Positions 28,129 to 37,334 of a stretch of 64,000 nt of DNA are shown here, piece by piece (position 1 is the stretch's first letter; every line of letters starts with the position of its first letter). The DNA comes from AWTP1-13 sp963770295 (GTDB lineage: Bacteria; Pseudomonadota; Alphaproteobacteria; Rhizobiales; Hyphomicrobiaceae), in the NCBI GenBank assembly GCA_963770295.1, contig CAVYPA010000022.1:62001-126000 (forward strand). Direction: 5' to 3'. The translations under genes were made by a program, and so were the position numbers. Under the pieces are notes generated by a model. The model was not told the DNA's origin. It saw nothing but the letters and a program-made list of their open reading frames with translations, and did not search any database.

Positions 28129-29085
28129 TCAGGCCGCGTCGCGGCTGGCATCCTTCGCCAGCAAACCTGCATCGATCAGACCCTGGCGGATGCGGGCGAT
28201 TTCGGCGCGCTCAATCTTGACCAACGGCGGCCGCACATGAGCGCGCGGGATGCGGCCGAGCAGCACCAGCGCCTCCTTCATACGGTTGTGCATATCGACG
28301 AACGGGTCGGCGTAGAAGGCGCCCATCAAGGGTTCGATGCGGTCGTTGAGCCGCTTGGCCTCGGCCAGATCGTTGTCTTTGATGGCCTTGAAGAGGGCGC
28401 TCTGCAGGTCGGGAATAACGCTGCCGCTGCCCGATAAGAGGCCATTGCAGCCGAGCACCAGCGAGGCGAACAGCCAGGCGCTATGGGTCGAGAGCACATT
28501 CACCGGCCGGGCCAGGCTTTGCAGGGTACGTACGTGCCACTCATGCGCCGGGACGTTGCCGATCCAGTCCTTGATGGCGCGGATCGAGGGTACCTCCTCG
28601 CACATCTTCAAGAGCGTATCTGGGGGATAGCCTTGACCGGTGGCGAGCGGATATTGGAAGGCGATCAGCGGTAGCTCCGTCGCCTCAGCAATGCGCTTGA
28701 AGTGCGCGATCGCCATGGCCGCCGACTGACCAAGCGTGAAGGGGGCGGGCGGAAACACCAGAAGCGCCGAGGCCCCGCCCGCTTCCGCCATGCGCGCGAG
28801 GCGAGCGGCTTCGAGACTGCCATCGGCCCAGATGCCGTTGATCAGCGGCAGCCGGGCTCCGATCTCGTCCTGCGCGATTTCGAGCACGCGACGTTGCTCG
28901 TCGAAGCTACAGGAGGCTACCTCGGTCGAATGCGCATTGATGGTGATGGCCGTGATGCCGGCGGTAGCCGCCACGTCGCGCAAATGCTTGCGGAAGCTTG
29001 CTTCGTCGATCGCCAGCTCGGCGTCGAAAGGCAACAGCACCGCCGGAATGACGCCATGGGGAATATAGGATTTGTGGCGGGGCAT
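28129..29085 (-). CDS. DapA/NanA-superfamily aldolase or dehydratase
   Basis: A 318-residue TIM-barrel protein of the dihydrodipicolinate synthase superfamily. The Schiff-base lysine is in IRAIKDWIGN, the tyrosine is in FQYPLATGQGYP, and LLVFPPAPF is the strand-5 region. The usual GTTGE loop is replaced by NAHSTEV, so it is not a standard DapA. Such proteins in catabolic operons act on keto-acids (aldolase or hydro-lyase). The substrate is unknown; the neighbours suggest an aromatic or alicyclic acid route. Confidence 0.8.
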   Translation of the reverse strand: MPRHKSYIPHGVIPAVLLPFDAELAIDEASFRKHLRDVAATAGITAITINAHSTEVASCSFDEQRRVLEIAQDEIGARLPLINGIWADGSLEAARLARMAEAGGASALLVFPPAPFTLGQSAAMAIAHFKRIAEATELPLIAFQYPLATGQGYPPDTLLKMCEEVPSIRAIKDWIGNVPAHEWHVRTLQSLARPVNVLSTHSAWLFASLVLGCNGLLSGSGSVIPDLQSALFKAIKDNDLAEAKRLNDRIEPLMGAFYADPFVDMHNRMKEALVLLGRIPRAHVRPPLVKIERAEIARIRQGLIDAGLLAKDASRDAA

Positions 29086-29159
29086 GGTCCACCTCTTTGG
29101 TCGCTTGCGGCACTGTGCGATCGGCCAGCCCTCGGGTCAAGGGACGAGGCAGTCGCGCC

Positions 29160-29867
29160 TCACTGGTTCATTCCCAAGCCGCCGTCGACGTAGATAGTCT
29201 CGCCTGTGAGATAGGAGATGTGCGAGGTAAACAGCATTGCGACCAGCCTACCGATCTCTGCGGGCGTGCCGGCCCGGCCGACGGGGATGCGCTGCTCGAT
29301 CCAGCGCTGGGTGGCATCGCGCGCGCGGAATTTGGCATTGAGTTCGGTGGCGATGTAGCCCGGCGCCACGTCGATGACGCGGATGTTGTCGGCCGCCCAT
29401 TCCACCGCCAGACAGCGCGTAATGGCGCCGACCGCCGCCTTCGAGGCGCAGTAGGCCACCGCCTTGGCCACGCCTAGCTTGTCATAATATGAGCCGATGT
29501 TGACGATCAGTCCCCCGCCGGCGCGCTTTAAATGCGGGTAGACGTGACGCGCCGCCATCACCACGGAGGTGGCATTGATCCGCAAGATGCGCTCGAAGTC
29601 GGCGGCCGCCAACTCCGCGCTGAGGTGGGCCTCATAAAGGCCGGCATTGTTGACGAGCCCGGCGATCGGACCTTGCTCGGCCACCGCGCCGATGGCGCGC
29701 GCGATCGCACCCTCGTCGCTGACGTCGCAGGCGATAGCCGCACCTGCGGCCGAGGTGCCGGTGCGCGTCAGACCCACCACGGCGAGCCCGGCGTCGGCGA
29801 GTTCGGTTGCGATCGCCGCGCCGATGCCGCGATTTGCACCGGTGACGAGAATCCGTGCTTCAGGCAT
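29160..29867 (-). CDS. Short-chain dehydrogenase/reductase
   Basis: A 235-residue classical SDR. It has TGANRGIGAAIA (cofactor loop), GLVNNAGLYEA, the catalytic serine region IVNIGSYYDKLG, and YCASKAAVG with the catalytic YxxxK. The ATG at 29867 overlaps the end of the enoyl-CoA hydratase gene by 8 bases; an upstream in-frame start at 29921 lies inside that gene. It probably oxidises a hydroxyacyl-CoA or ring alcohol made by the neighbouring hydratase. Confidence 0.85.
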   Translation of the reverse strand: MPEARILVTGANRGIGAAIATELADAGLAVVGLTRTGTSAAGAAIACDVSDEGAIARAIGAVAEQGPIAGLVNNAGLYEAHLSAELAAADFERILRINATSVVMAARHVYPHLKRAGGGLIVNIGSYYDKLGVAKAVAYCASKAAVGAITRCLAVEWAADNIRVIDVAPGYIATELNAKFRARDATQRWIEQRIPVGRAGTPAEIGRLVAMLFTSHISYLTGETIYVDGGLGMNQ

Positions 29868-30627
29868 CGACAAATCTCGCCTTGCGCTTTGCCGCGAAGG
29901 CGGCCGCGCCTTCATCGGCATCCTTGGTCTGAAACGAGAGTGTGGAAAGATCGGCCTCGACCTTCAAGCCTGCGTCGATCGGCAGGTCGAGCGCACGCTG
30001 CACGGCGGCGCGCGCGAAGGCCAGCACCGGCAGGCTATAGCAGGTAAACTCGCGCGCGAACGCGAGGCCGGCATCGACGGCGTCGCCGTCGACGAGGCGA
30101 TTGACGAGGCCGATGCGCTCCGCTTCGAGGGCGTCGACGGTGCGCCCGGTCAAGATCAGCTCCAAGGCGCGCGCCTCACCGATCAGCCGCGGCAGGCGCT
30201 GTGTGCCGCCGTAACCAGGGATGGTGCCAAGCTTGATTTCCGGCTGCCCGACCTTGGCATTGGGCAGCGCCAAGCGGAATGTGCAGGCGAGTGCCAGCTC
30301 AAGGCCGCCGCCGAAAGCATAGCCGTTGATCACGGCAATCGAGGCGATTGGCAAGGTATCGAGCTTGGCGAACGTTGCCTGGCCGAGCTCGGTGCGCGCC
30401 TTACAGTCCATCAGGGCCTGCTGGCGGAATTCCTTGATGTCGGCGCCGGCGCAGAATGCCTTGTTGCCGGCCCCGGTGATGATCAGCGCTCGCGCCTTCG
30501 ATTTTGCTACCGCGTCGAAGGCCTCGCCGATTTGCCCTAGAATGGCGACCGAGAGCGCGTTGAGCGCCTCGGGCCGATTGAGCGTCAGTACGGCGCAGTC
30601 CTCGCGCGTGGTAAGCTCGACAGACAT
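29860..30627 (-). CDS. Enoyl-CoA hydratase/isomerase family protein
   Basis: A 255-residue crotonase. ALIITGAGNKAFCAGADIKEF forms the first oxyanion-hole segment and AVINGYAFGGGLELALACTFR the second; PEIKLGTIPGYGGTQRLPRLIG carries a glutamate at the usual catalytic position (PEIKLG). These features fit a hydratase. The start shares one base with the stop of the CoA ligase gene, so the two are coupled. Confidence 0.88.
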   Translation of the reverse strand: MSVELTTREDCAVLTLNRPEALNALSVAILGQIGEAFDAVAKSKARALIITGAGNKAFCAGADIKEFRQQALMDCKARTELGQATFAKLDTLPIASIAVINGYAFGGGLELALACTFRLALPNAKVGQPEIKLGTIPGYGGTQRLPRLIGEARALELILTGRTVDALEAERIGLVNRLVDGDAVDAGLAFAREFTCYSLPVLAFARAAVQRALDLPIDAGLKVEADLSTLSFQTKDADEGAAAFAAKRKARFVDA

Positions 30628-32240
30628 CAGGCGTCCCCTTTTTTGGCTTGGTACCGGACGGGCTCGGGCAAAAGCTCGCCGCGCTTTACCATTTCGACGA
30701 GCTCACGCTTGAGAATTTTGCCGCTGGCGGTGAGCGGGAATTCCGCTAGCCGCAGGAAATACTCGGGCATGTCGTACTTTGAGAGACCCTCACGGCCGAG
30801 ATGTTCGAGGAGGTCATGCGCTGCCGCGCTCCCCGACACGGCGATGCAGGCGCGCTCGCCCAGCCGGGCGTCGGCCACGGGAAAACAGGCCACCCGCCCT
30901 ACCTGGCCATGGCGCAGCGCCAGCGCCTCGATGTGTGCGGGGTAGATATTGTGACCGCCGCGGATGATGAGGTCCTTGAGCCGGCCCTCGACTTTGAGGT
31001 TGCCGTGCTCGTCCATGCTGCCAAGATCGCCGGACATGAACCAGCCATCGCTATTGAAACTCATTTCCGTGGCGTGCTGGTTGTCGAAATAGCCAAGCAT
31101 GAGCGCCGGCCCGCGCCCACCGATCTCACCCACCTCGCCCGCAGCGATGGGGCGGTCCCGGTCGGCTGGGTCAAAGAGCGCGACCTGATAGCCAGCCCCG
31201 CCGCGGCCGCAGGTCGTCACAATGGTCTGGGTGGCATCGGCCGGATGCGTGTACTGATGCGAGGAGTTCTCCGTCATGCCGTAGACGTTCTGCGGGGTGA
31301 CGCCCTGCGCCACGAATGCCGCCGCCACCGACGTTGGAATGGGCGCGCCGGCCATATAGAAAACCGCCACGCGCCCCAGGCGCGGCAAACGCCGCGCCGT
31401 CTGCTCGGCGAGCACGTCCATGGCATGGGTGGGCACGCCCATCACGTAAGTCGCTCCGGTCTCGACGATCCAGTCCAGTGTTGAGCTCGATTCTGGCGGG
31501 TCGTTGCAGACGAACTGACAGCCCGCGACCAGCCACTGGGCCACGCCGACCCAGGCGATATGGTGCGACAGCGGCGATAGGCTGAGCAACACCGTTTCGG
31601 GTCCGTGGCCCCAGTCCGCCACCAGGTCACGGGCATTGGCCAACAGCGTATTGTGCGAGTGCATGACGCACTTCGGCATCCCGGTCGTGCCGGAGGTGAA
31701 CGCCAGGTAGACGACCCGGTCTGGATCGCCTAAGACCGCGCCGCCATTGTCGCCGGCCTTGGGAAATCGTGCCAGATCATAGACCACTTGCAAGGAGGCG
31801 ACATTCGCCGTGACGCCGTCGAGATCGGCGGGCGCCGAGCCCCAGCCGGGTTGCGCTATCAGCGCCCGGGCGCCCAAGCGCTGCAACAAGTTGGTGACCT
31901 CGCTCCAGCTCTGGCTGCGGTGCAGCGACGGATTGCAGGCCAGCCCTTCGCGCGCACAGGCAAGAAAGGCGACGATGGCCTCGACGCGGTTCGACAGCAA
32001 AAGGCAAACCCGCTCACCGCCCTTGAGGCCGCGCCCGCGAAGGTCGGCGCCCACACCATCGACCCAACTCATGAGGTCGGCCCAGCTCAACCTTCGCCGG
32101 CCGTCCACCAGGGCAATTGCCGCCGGCCGGGCGGTAGCATGGCGCGCCAGCAAACCATAAAAGGTGTCCTGCCGCCATAGGCCCCGGGCGTAGTAGCGCT
32201 GTGCCTGGGCCGGATGCTGCAGGGTTAGAAAAGGGCGCAT
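30627..32240 (-). CDS. AMP-binding acyl-CoA ligase
   Basis: A 537-residue acyl-CoA synthetase. Motifs are LAFTSGTTGMPKCVMHSH, YGMTENSS, WFMSGDLGSMDEHGNLKVEGRLKD, and the catalytic lysine in LTASGKILKREL. It resembles medium-chain, cyclohexanecarboxylate or aromatic acid CoA ligases; the substrate cannot be fixed. I start at the ATG at 32240 with GGAG upstream. It is the first gene of the five-gene operon (ligase, hydratase, SDR, DapA-like, barrel protein), suggesting a peripheral pathway that activates and oxidises an organic acid. Confidence 0.85.
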   Translation of the reverse strand: MRPFLTLQHPAQAQRYYARGLWRQDTFYGLLARHATARPAAIALVDGRRRLSWADLMSWVDGVGADLRGRGLKGGERVCLLLSNRVEAIVAFLACAREGLACNPSLHRSQSWSEVTNLLQRLGARALIAQPGWGSAPADLDGVTANVASLQVVYDLARFPKAGDNGGAVLGDPDRVVYLAFTSGTTGMPKCVMHSHNTLLANARDLVADWGHGPETVLLSLSPLSHHIAWVGVAQWLVAGCQFVCNDPPESSSTLDWIVETGATYVMGVPTHAMDVLAEQTARRLPRLGRVAVFYMAGAPIPTSVAAAFVAQGVTPQNVYGMTENSSHQYTHPADATQTIVTTCGRGGAGYQVALFDPADRDRPIAAGEVGEIGGRGPALMLGYFDNQHATEMSFNSDGWFMSGDLGSMDEHGNLKVEGRLKDLIIRGGHNIYPAHIEALALRHGQVGRVACFPVADARLGERACIAVSGSAAAHDLLEHLGREGLSKYDMPEYFLRLAEFPLTASGKILKRELVEMVKRGELLPEPVRYQAKKGDA

Positions 32241-32606
32241 CGTGCACTCCTTAAATGGCAAGAGAGCTTTTTACCCGCGGGGCTGCGGTGGGGAGCGGCC
32301 GCAGGCCGGCCTGCCCCGCCGCTTGCACGCCCTGCGGGCAAGGCTTGCTCTTCACAAGGACGAATGCGATAGGCCACACCTCAACTGCCTCGCTATGGGA
32401 TGGGCCGCGCCGGCTGCCCGCTGGCGAGGCAGCATAAGGGCATTTTCCGTCCATCTTCCCGGCTTGTTGCGACAAAACCTTTCCGCTAGCATCTCAGCAA
32501 AGACGCCGATCGCCAACTCCGATCGCCAACTCCGTATGAAGATGCGCGCACGTCGCCGTTCATCCGTTCGGCGCGTCGTGAGACTGAAAGCAAGGGAGGA
32601 CATTGG
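32241..32606. other. Divergent control region with a 13-bp direct repeat
   Basis: This gap separates the CoA ligase (minus) from the binding protein (plus) and must hold both promoters. It contains a tandem repeat of CCGATCGCCAACT, two copies plus CCG, at 32506-32534. No TGCA-N6-TGCA site is present, so BoxR control is not indicated. No coding sequence is supported. Confidence 0.5.
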
Positions 32607-33903
32607 ATGTCAATCGACCAGAAAGACGATGCCGAAGCACCTTGGTATGCCGGCAAAGTCACGCGCCGCCGCTTGATCGGTTACGGCGCGACGGCGGGCG
32701 CGCTGGGCGCCAGCATGCTGGTGCCGGCGCCCTGGCGCGCGGCGTTCGGCCAAGCCAAGTCCTATAAGGTTGGCTCGCTGCAGCCGCTGTCCGGCACCGC
32801 CGCCGCCGGCGGCAAGACCGCGCTCGTCGGGCTGCAGATGGCGGTGGATCGCATCAACGCCTCAGGCGGCATCAACGGCAGACCCGTCGAGCTGATCGTG
32901 GCCGACGATGAATCCAAGCCCGACGTCGGTCGCCGCAAGACCGAGAAGCTGGTGGTGGAAGACAACGTCGATGTGCACCTGGGCGGCTTCCTTTCCAATA
33001 TCTGCCTGGCCTGCATGCCGGTGTTCGAAGAAGCCAAGATCGTCAATATGATCAGCGTCTGCCTCGACACCACTCTTACCACCAGCAAGTGCAACCGCTA
33101 CAGCTTCCGACCCTACGACTACGCACCGGCGCAGGCCGTGGCCTTCGCGCCCTACCTGGTCAACAAGATGGGGAAGAAGTGGCACCTGGCCTATGCCGAC
33201 TACTCGTGGGGCCAGTCGACGCGCGATGCCTACGCCGATGAGATCAAGAAGGCGGGCGGCACCATCGCCGGCACCACGGGCATCCCGCTCGGCACGGCGG
33301 ACATGACGCCGTTCCTGTCCAAGATCACCGGCGATTTCGACGGTTTCTTCGGCATCTTCTTCGGTAAGGACGGTGTCACCATCGGCAATCAGGCCTACGA
33401 TCTCGGCCTGACCAAGAAATACAAGTGGGCCGGCGATGGCGCCATCGCCGAGTTCGACCAACCTGCCCGCGCTCGGCAACAAGATCGACGGCTTCGTCGG
33501 CATCAACCGCTACATCCCCGTGTTCGATCCGCCGCTCGACACGCCGGCGCACAAGAAGTTCTTCGAAGAGTTGGTGAAGCGCCTCAAGGCCATCGATCCC
33601 TCGGGTCCGCTGCCCGATCGCTACGTGCAGTCGAATTTCGAGGCCATGAATGCCCTGAAGCTCGGCATGGAAAAATCCAAGTTCCAGGGCCGGCAGGACA
33701 CCATGAAGCTGATCGAGGCACTCGAGGGTCTCGAAATGAAGGAAGGCGACGACTTCCCGCAGGGTGACAAGGTGCTGCGCAAGGAGGATCATCAGGCGTT
33801 CATCCGGGAATTCATCTTCGACGTCAAAGACGGTAAACACCGCATCCTCGACGTTATTCCGAAGGAGAAGACGGTCTTCCCGCCGGCTTGTAAGTTTGCC
33901 TAA
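32607..33903 (+). CDS. Liv-type ABC transporter substrate-binding protein (frameshifted)
   Basis: A periplasmic-binding fold type I protein of the branched-chain amino acid (LivJ/K) family, about 431 residues when repaired. TRRRLIGYGATAGALG at the N-terminus is a Tat-type signal. YKVGSLQPLSGTAAAGGKTALVGLQMAV is typical of Peripla_BP_6. The first frame reads to GDGAIAEF; the family sequence then continues one frame over with TNLPALGNKIDGFVGINRYIP and runs to 33903. One extra T at about 33453-33454 (GAG TTCG ACC instead of GAG TCG ACC) explains it. It starts the livGFHM-hyuAB run. Such binding proteins in aromatic clusters often take up aromatic acids. Confidence 0.88.
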
Positions 33904-34692
33904 GTGAACGCCGCCGCCGTGACAGCGCGTTCCCCGATCGACGGGGGAGGCGCTGCCGACCCTATCATTCGTACGGAAGCCCTCACGGTGCGCTTCGGAG
34001 GTTTGACGGCGCTGAATGCCGTCAACTTCGAAGTGCGGCGGGGCGAGATTCGCGCCATTATCGGACCGAACGGTGCCGGCAAGAGCACCTTTTTTAATTG
34101 CCTGACGGGCGTGCTGCGGCCGACCTCCGGGCGCATTGTTTTTGCTGGCGAGGATATCGGCGGCCTGCCGCCCAATCGGATTTCGCGCAAGGGTATCGCG
34201 CGCTCCTACCAGATCACCAATATCCTGCCCAACGTCACCACACTCGAAAACGTGCGCATCGCCGTGCAGTCGCGCCACCACGGTTGGAATATGTTCAGGC
34301 ATCATGGCGATTTCCACGACGTCATGGACAAGGCCGAGACGGTGCTGGCCTCCGTTGGCCTCGCCGGCAAAGCTGGCGAGCTCGCCGCCAACCTGTCGCA
34401 CGGGGAACAGCGCAACCTCGAGATCGGTATTGCGCTCGCCACCGAGCCGCAGCTGTTGTGCCTCGACGAGCCGACCGCAGGCATGAGTGCGGCCGAGACG
34501 CACGGCACCATGGAACTGGTGCGACGGATCAGCGAAAATCTCACGATTCTGATTGTCGAGCACGACATGCAAGTGGTGATGCAGCTGGCGCAGCGCATTA
34601 CGGTGCTCAATTATGGGGCGGTGCTGGCCGAGGGAACGCCCGCGCAGATCCAAGAAAACCCCAAGGTGCTGGAGGTCTACCTCAAGACATGA
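33904..34692 (+). CDS. livG: ABC transporter ATP-binding protein LivG-type
   Basis: A 262-residue ATPase of the branched-chain amino acid transporter class. Walker A is GPNGAGKSTFFNCLTG, the signature is LSHGEQRNLEIGIALA, and Walker B is LLCLDEPTAGM, followed by the D-loop and the switch histidine (IVEHDMQVVM). The start is GTG at 33904, directly after the binding-protein stop. It overlaps livF by 4 bases. Confidence 0.93.
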   Translation: MNAAAVTARSPIDGGGAADPIIRTEALTVRFGGLTALNAVNFEVRRGEIRAIIGPNGAGKSTFFNCLTGVLRPTSGRIVFAGEDIGGLPPNRISRKGIARSYQITNILPNVTTLENVRIAVQSRHHGWNMFRHHGDFHDVMDKAETVLASVGLAGKAGELAANLSHGEQRNLEIGIALATEPQLLCLDEPTAGMSAAETHGTMELVRRISENLTILIVEHDMQVVMQLAQRITVLNYGAVLAEGTPAQIQENPKVLEVYLKT

Positions 34693-35426
34693 ACTCGCCG
34701 CAGGCCTCAGCGCAGCCCCTCATCTCTGTCGAAGGCGTGCACACGTACTACGGCAAGAGCCACATCCTCAATGGCGTGTCTCTCGAGGTGGGCCGCGGCG
34801 AGGTTGTCGGGCTGATCGGCCGCAATGGCGTCGGCAAGAGCACCACGCTCAAGACCATCATGGGTCTCGTCAATGCCAGCGCGGGCCGCATTGTCTACGA
34901 CGGTAGACCCATCAGTGGCCTGCCCTCCTACAAGCTGGCCCGTATCGGCATCGCCTACGTGCCCGAGGACCGGCGCATCTTCAAGCTGCTCACGGTGATG
35001 GAGAACCTGCGCACCGGGCTCGACCGCGCTGGCGTCTCGGAGGCGCGCAAGAAAGAGCTGCTGGAGAAGATGTTTGCCTACTTTCCGCGTCTGGCCGAGC
35101 GTCGCAGTCAGGCCGGCGGCACGCTCTCGGGTGGCGAGCAGCAGATGTTGGCCATCGGTCGTGCGATGATGCTCGAGCCGAAGATCATCCTGCTCGATGA
35201 GCCCACCGAAGGCTTGATGCCGCGCATGGTCTCGCAGATCCGCGAGATCATCGAGGTCTTGCACGGGGACGGCGTGGCGATCCTGCTGGTGGAGCAGAAC
35301 GTACCTCTGACGCTTGCGGCGAGCCAGCGCGTTTACTTCATGGAAAAAGGAGCCGTCCAGCACCATGCGGCAGCCGCGGAACTGACGGTCGATCACCCGG
35401 TCATTCACAAATACCTGGGAGTGTGA
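34689..35426 (+). CDS. livF: ABC transporter ATP-binding protein LivF-type
   Basis: A 245-residue ATPase with Walker A GRNGVGKSTTLKTIMG, the LivF-typical IAYVPEDRRIFKLLTVMENL, the signature LSGGEQQMLAIGRAMM and Walker B IILLDEPTEGL. It partners LivG to drive the LivHM permease. I start at the ATG at 34689 (ATGA overlap with livG); the open frame extends upstream through livG but out of homology. Confidence 0.94.
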   Translation: MNSPQASAQPLISVEGVHTYYGKSHILNGVSLEVGRGEVVGLIGRNGVGKSTTLKTIMGLVNASAGRIVYDGRPISGLPSYKLARIGIAYVPEDRRIFKLLTVMENLRTGLDRAGVSEARKKELLEKMFAYFPRLAERRSQAGGTLSGGEQQMLAIGRAMMLEPKIILLDEPTEGLMPRMVSQIREIIEVLHGDGVAILLVEQNVPLTLAASQRVYFMEKGAVQHHAAAAELTVDHPVIHKYLGV

Positions 35427-35430
35427 AACG

Positions 35431-36303
35431 GTGGACATCCCCTGGGACATCATCATCATCCAAACCGTCAATGGCATCGTCACCGGGATGATCCTGGCCC
35501 TGGTTGCCTCGGGGCTGACCCTCATCTTCGGCATCATGGACGTGGTGAACTTCGCGCACGGCGAGTTGTTCATGCTCGGCGCCTACATGGGCGTTCTGAC
35601 ATTGGCGGCCACGGGCAATTTCTGGCTGGCGCTCGTGGTTGCGATGGTGATCATCGCCGCCCTCGGCGCCGCCATGCAAGTGGTGACGCTGCGGCCGCTG
35701 CTGGGGCGCGATCCGCTCTACACCATTCTTGCCACCTTCGGCATCTCGCTCGTCCTGCAAAACTATGCCCTGTGGCAGTTCGGGCCGGTGGCGCGCAAGA
35801 TCCAGGAACCATTCAGCGGCCAGTTCACCTTGTTCTACCTGCAATACCCCTGGTATCGCCTGCTGATCGCCGGCCTGTCCGCCGCCATGATCGGCGGGCT
35901 CTACCTATTCCTGAAGTACGGGCGCTACGGTGTCTGGATCAGGGCCACCACCCAGGACCGCGTGATGGCGCAGGCCATGGGCATTCCGGTACCATGGGTG
36001 CATACGGGCGTATTCGCCATGGGCGCGGGGATGGCTGCGGCCAGCGGCGTGCTGTTCGGTCCCCTGGTCGGCGTCAACCATGCCATGGGCCTCGATTGGG
36101 TGCTCAAGGCCTTCATCGTTGTTGTTGTCGGCGGCATGGGCAATCTTGGCGGTTCCATCGCGGCCTCCATCTTCATCAGTCTGTTGGAGGCGTATGCCTC
36201 GATCTGGGTCAGTCCTTCGCAGGCGATCATCGTCTCCTCGGTGGTTTTGATCCTGACCTTGCTCTTCCGACCCACCGGCCTTTTCGTCCCGACACCCAAA
36301 TGA
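35431..36303 (+). CDS. livH: ABC transporter permease LivH-type
   Basis: A 290-residue permease with about eight membrane segments. IIQTVNGIVTGMILALVASGLTLIFGIMDVVNFAHGE is the typical LivH opening and FGISLVLQNYALWQFGP and FIVVVVGGMGNLGGS are conserved. The start is GTG at 35431. It overlaps livM by 4 bases. Confidence 0.94.
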   Translation: MDIPWDIIIIQTVNGIVTGMILALVASGLTLIFGIMDVVNFAHGELFMLGAYMGVLTLAATGNFWLALVVAMVIIAALGAAMQVVTLRPLLGRDPLYTILATFGISLVLQNYALWQFGPVARKIQEPFSGQFTLFYLQYPWYRLLIAGLSAAMIGGLYLFLKYGRYGVWIRATTQDRVMAQAMGIPVPWVHTGVFAMGAGMAAASGVLFGPLVGVNHAMGLDWVLKAFIVVVVGGMGNLGGSIAASIFISLLEAYASIWVSPSQAIIVSSVVLILTLLFRPTGLFVPTPK

Positions 36304-37295
36304 GCCTCTCACGACACGCTCGCGCCTATTGGATAGGCTTTGCCGTCACGATCGTTCTGCTGATCCTGGCACCGCTGGTGCTGCCCGAATTCTGGCGCCG
36401 ATTTCTCACCGAGATTCTGATCTGGGGACTGTTGGCGATGTCGTCCGACATACTCATTGGCTACACCGGCATGGTGTCGTTTGGTCACTCGGCGTTCTTC
36501 GGTCTCGGCATGTACGGTGCCGCGGCAGCGTTGTTAATGGTGAAACCGCCCAACCTATGGCTCGCCATCGTCTACGGCCTGGCCGGCTCGGCCGCCGTGG
36601 CCCTGTTCGTCGCCTACTTTTCCACGCGGCTGCGCGATATCTACTTCGCCATCACCACGCTGATTTTCTCGCAAATTTTCTACGTCATCATCTTCACCTG
36701 GACCGAGTTAACCGGCGGCGAAAACGGCCTGGCGTTCTCGCGGCCAGGGTTCGGCATCCCGGGGCTCTGGACGACGCCGTTCACTTCCACGACGCTGCAC
36801 TGGTTTGTGCTGGCCGTGGTGGCGGCCGCCTACCTGCTGTTGCGCCGCCTCACGCAGTCACCGTTCGGCATGGTGCTGCAATCGATCCGCGAAAACGAGG
36901 CCCGCACGCGTGCCATCGGCTATCCCGTTGAACGCTACAAGATGGTGGCGGTCATGGTATCGGGCCTATTCGCGGGCCTTGCGGGCGTGCTCTATGCCGT
37001 GCAGAACCGCTTTGCCGCGCCGGACTTCGTCTACTTCGTGGTCTCCGGTGAGGTGGTGATCTTCAATGTCATGGGTGGCATCGGCACGCTGGTGGGCCCG
37101 ATTGTCGGGGCTGGTTTCTTCCTGGGTCTGCGCGAGGGTCTTTCGCGTCTGTTCCCCTACCTGGCGACCACTTTCAACCTTCCCTACCTCGCTGAATTCC
37201 CCTATCTCGTGCCCGTCGGGATCATTTTCATCGCTATGGTGATCTTCATGCCGCAAGGTCTGCTCGGCTTCGCCAAGCGCTGGCTCAATCGCTGA
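36300..37295 (+). CDS. livM: ABC transporter permease LivM-type
   Basis: A 331-residue permease: LLAMSSDILIGYTGMVSFGHSAFFGLG is the LivM hallmark and SPFGMVLQSIRENEARTRAIGYP and VVIFNVMGGIGTLVGP the conserved C-terminal part. It starts in the livH stop (ATGA). It completes a five-protein transporter for an amino, amide or aromatic acid substrate. Confidence 0.94.
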   Translation: MSLSRHARAYWIGFAVTIVLLILAPLVLPEFWRRFLTEILIWGLLAMSSDILIGYTGMVSFGHSAFFGLGMYGAAAALLMVKPPNLWLAIVYGLAGSAAVALFVAYFSTRLRDIYFAITTLIFSQIFYVIIFTWTELTGGENGLAFSRPGFGIPGLWTTPFTSTTLHWFVLAVVAAAYLLLRRLTQSPFGMVLQSIRENEARTRAIGYPVERYKMVAVMVSGLFAGLAGVLYAVQNRFAAPDFVYFVVSGEVVIFNVMGGIGTLVGPIVGAGFFLGLREGLSRLFPYLATTFNLPYLAEFPYLVPVGIIFIAMVIFMPQGLLGFAKRWLNR

Positions 37296-37334
37296 AGCCC
37301 CGGCAAAAGCGGCAGGGCGGACGAGGGCCTGAGG

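Noticed and set aside
33376..34653. A 425-codon minus-strand frame opposite livG
   Set aside because: Antisense to Walker A, signature and Walker B of a conserved ATPase.
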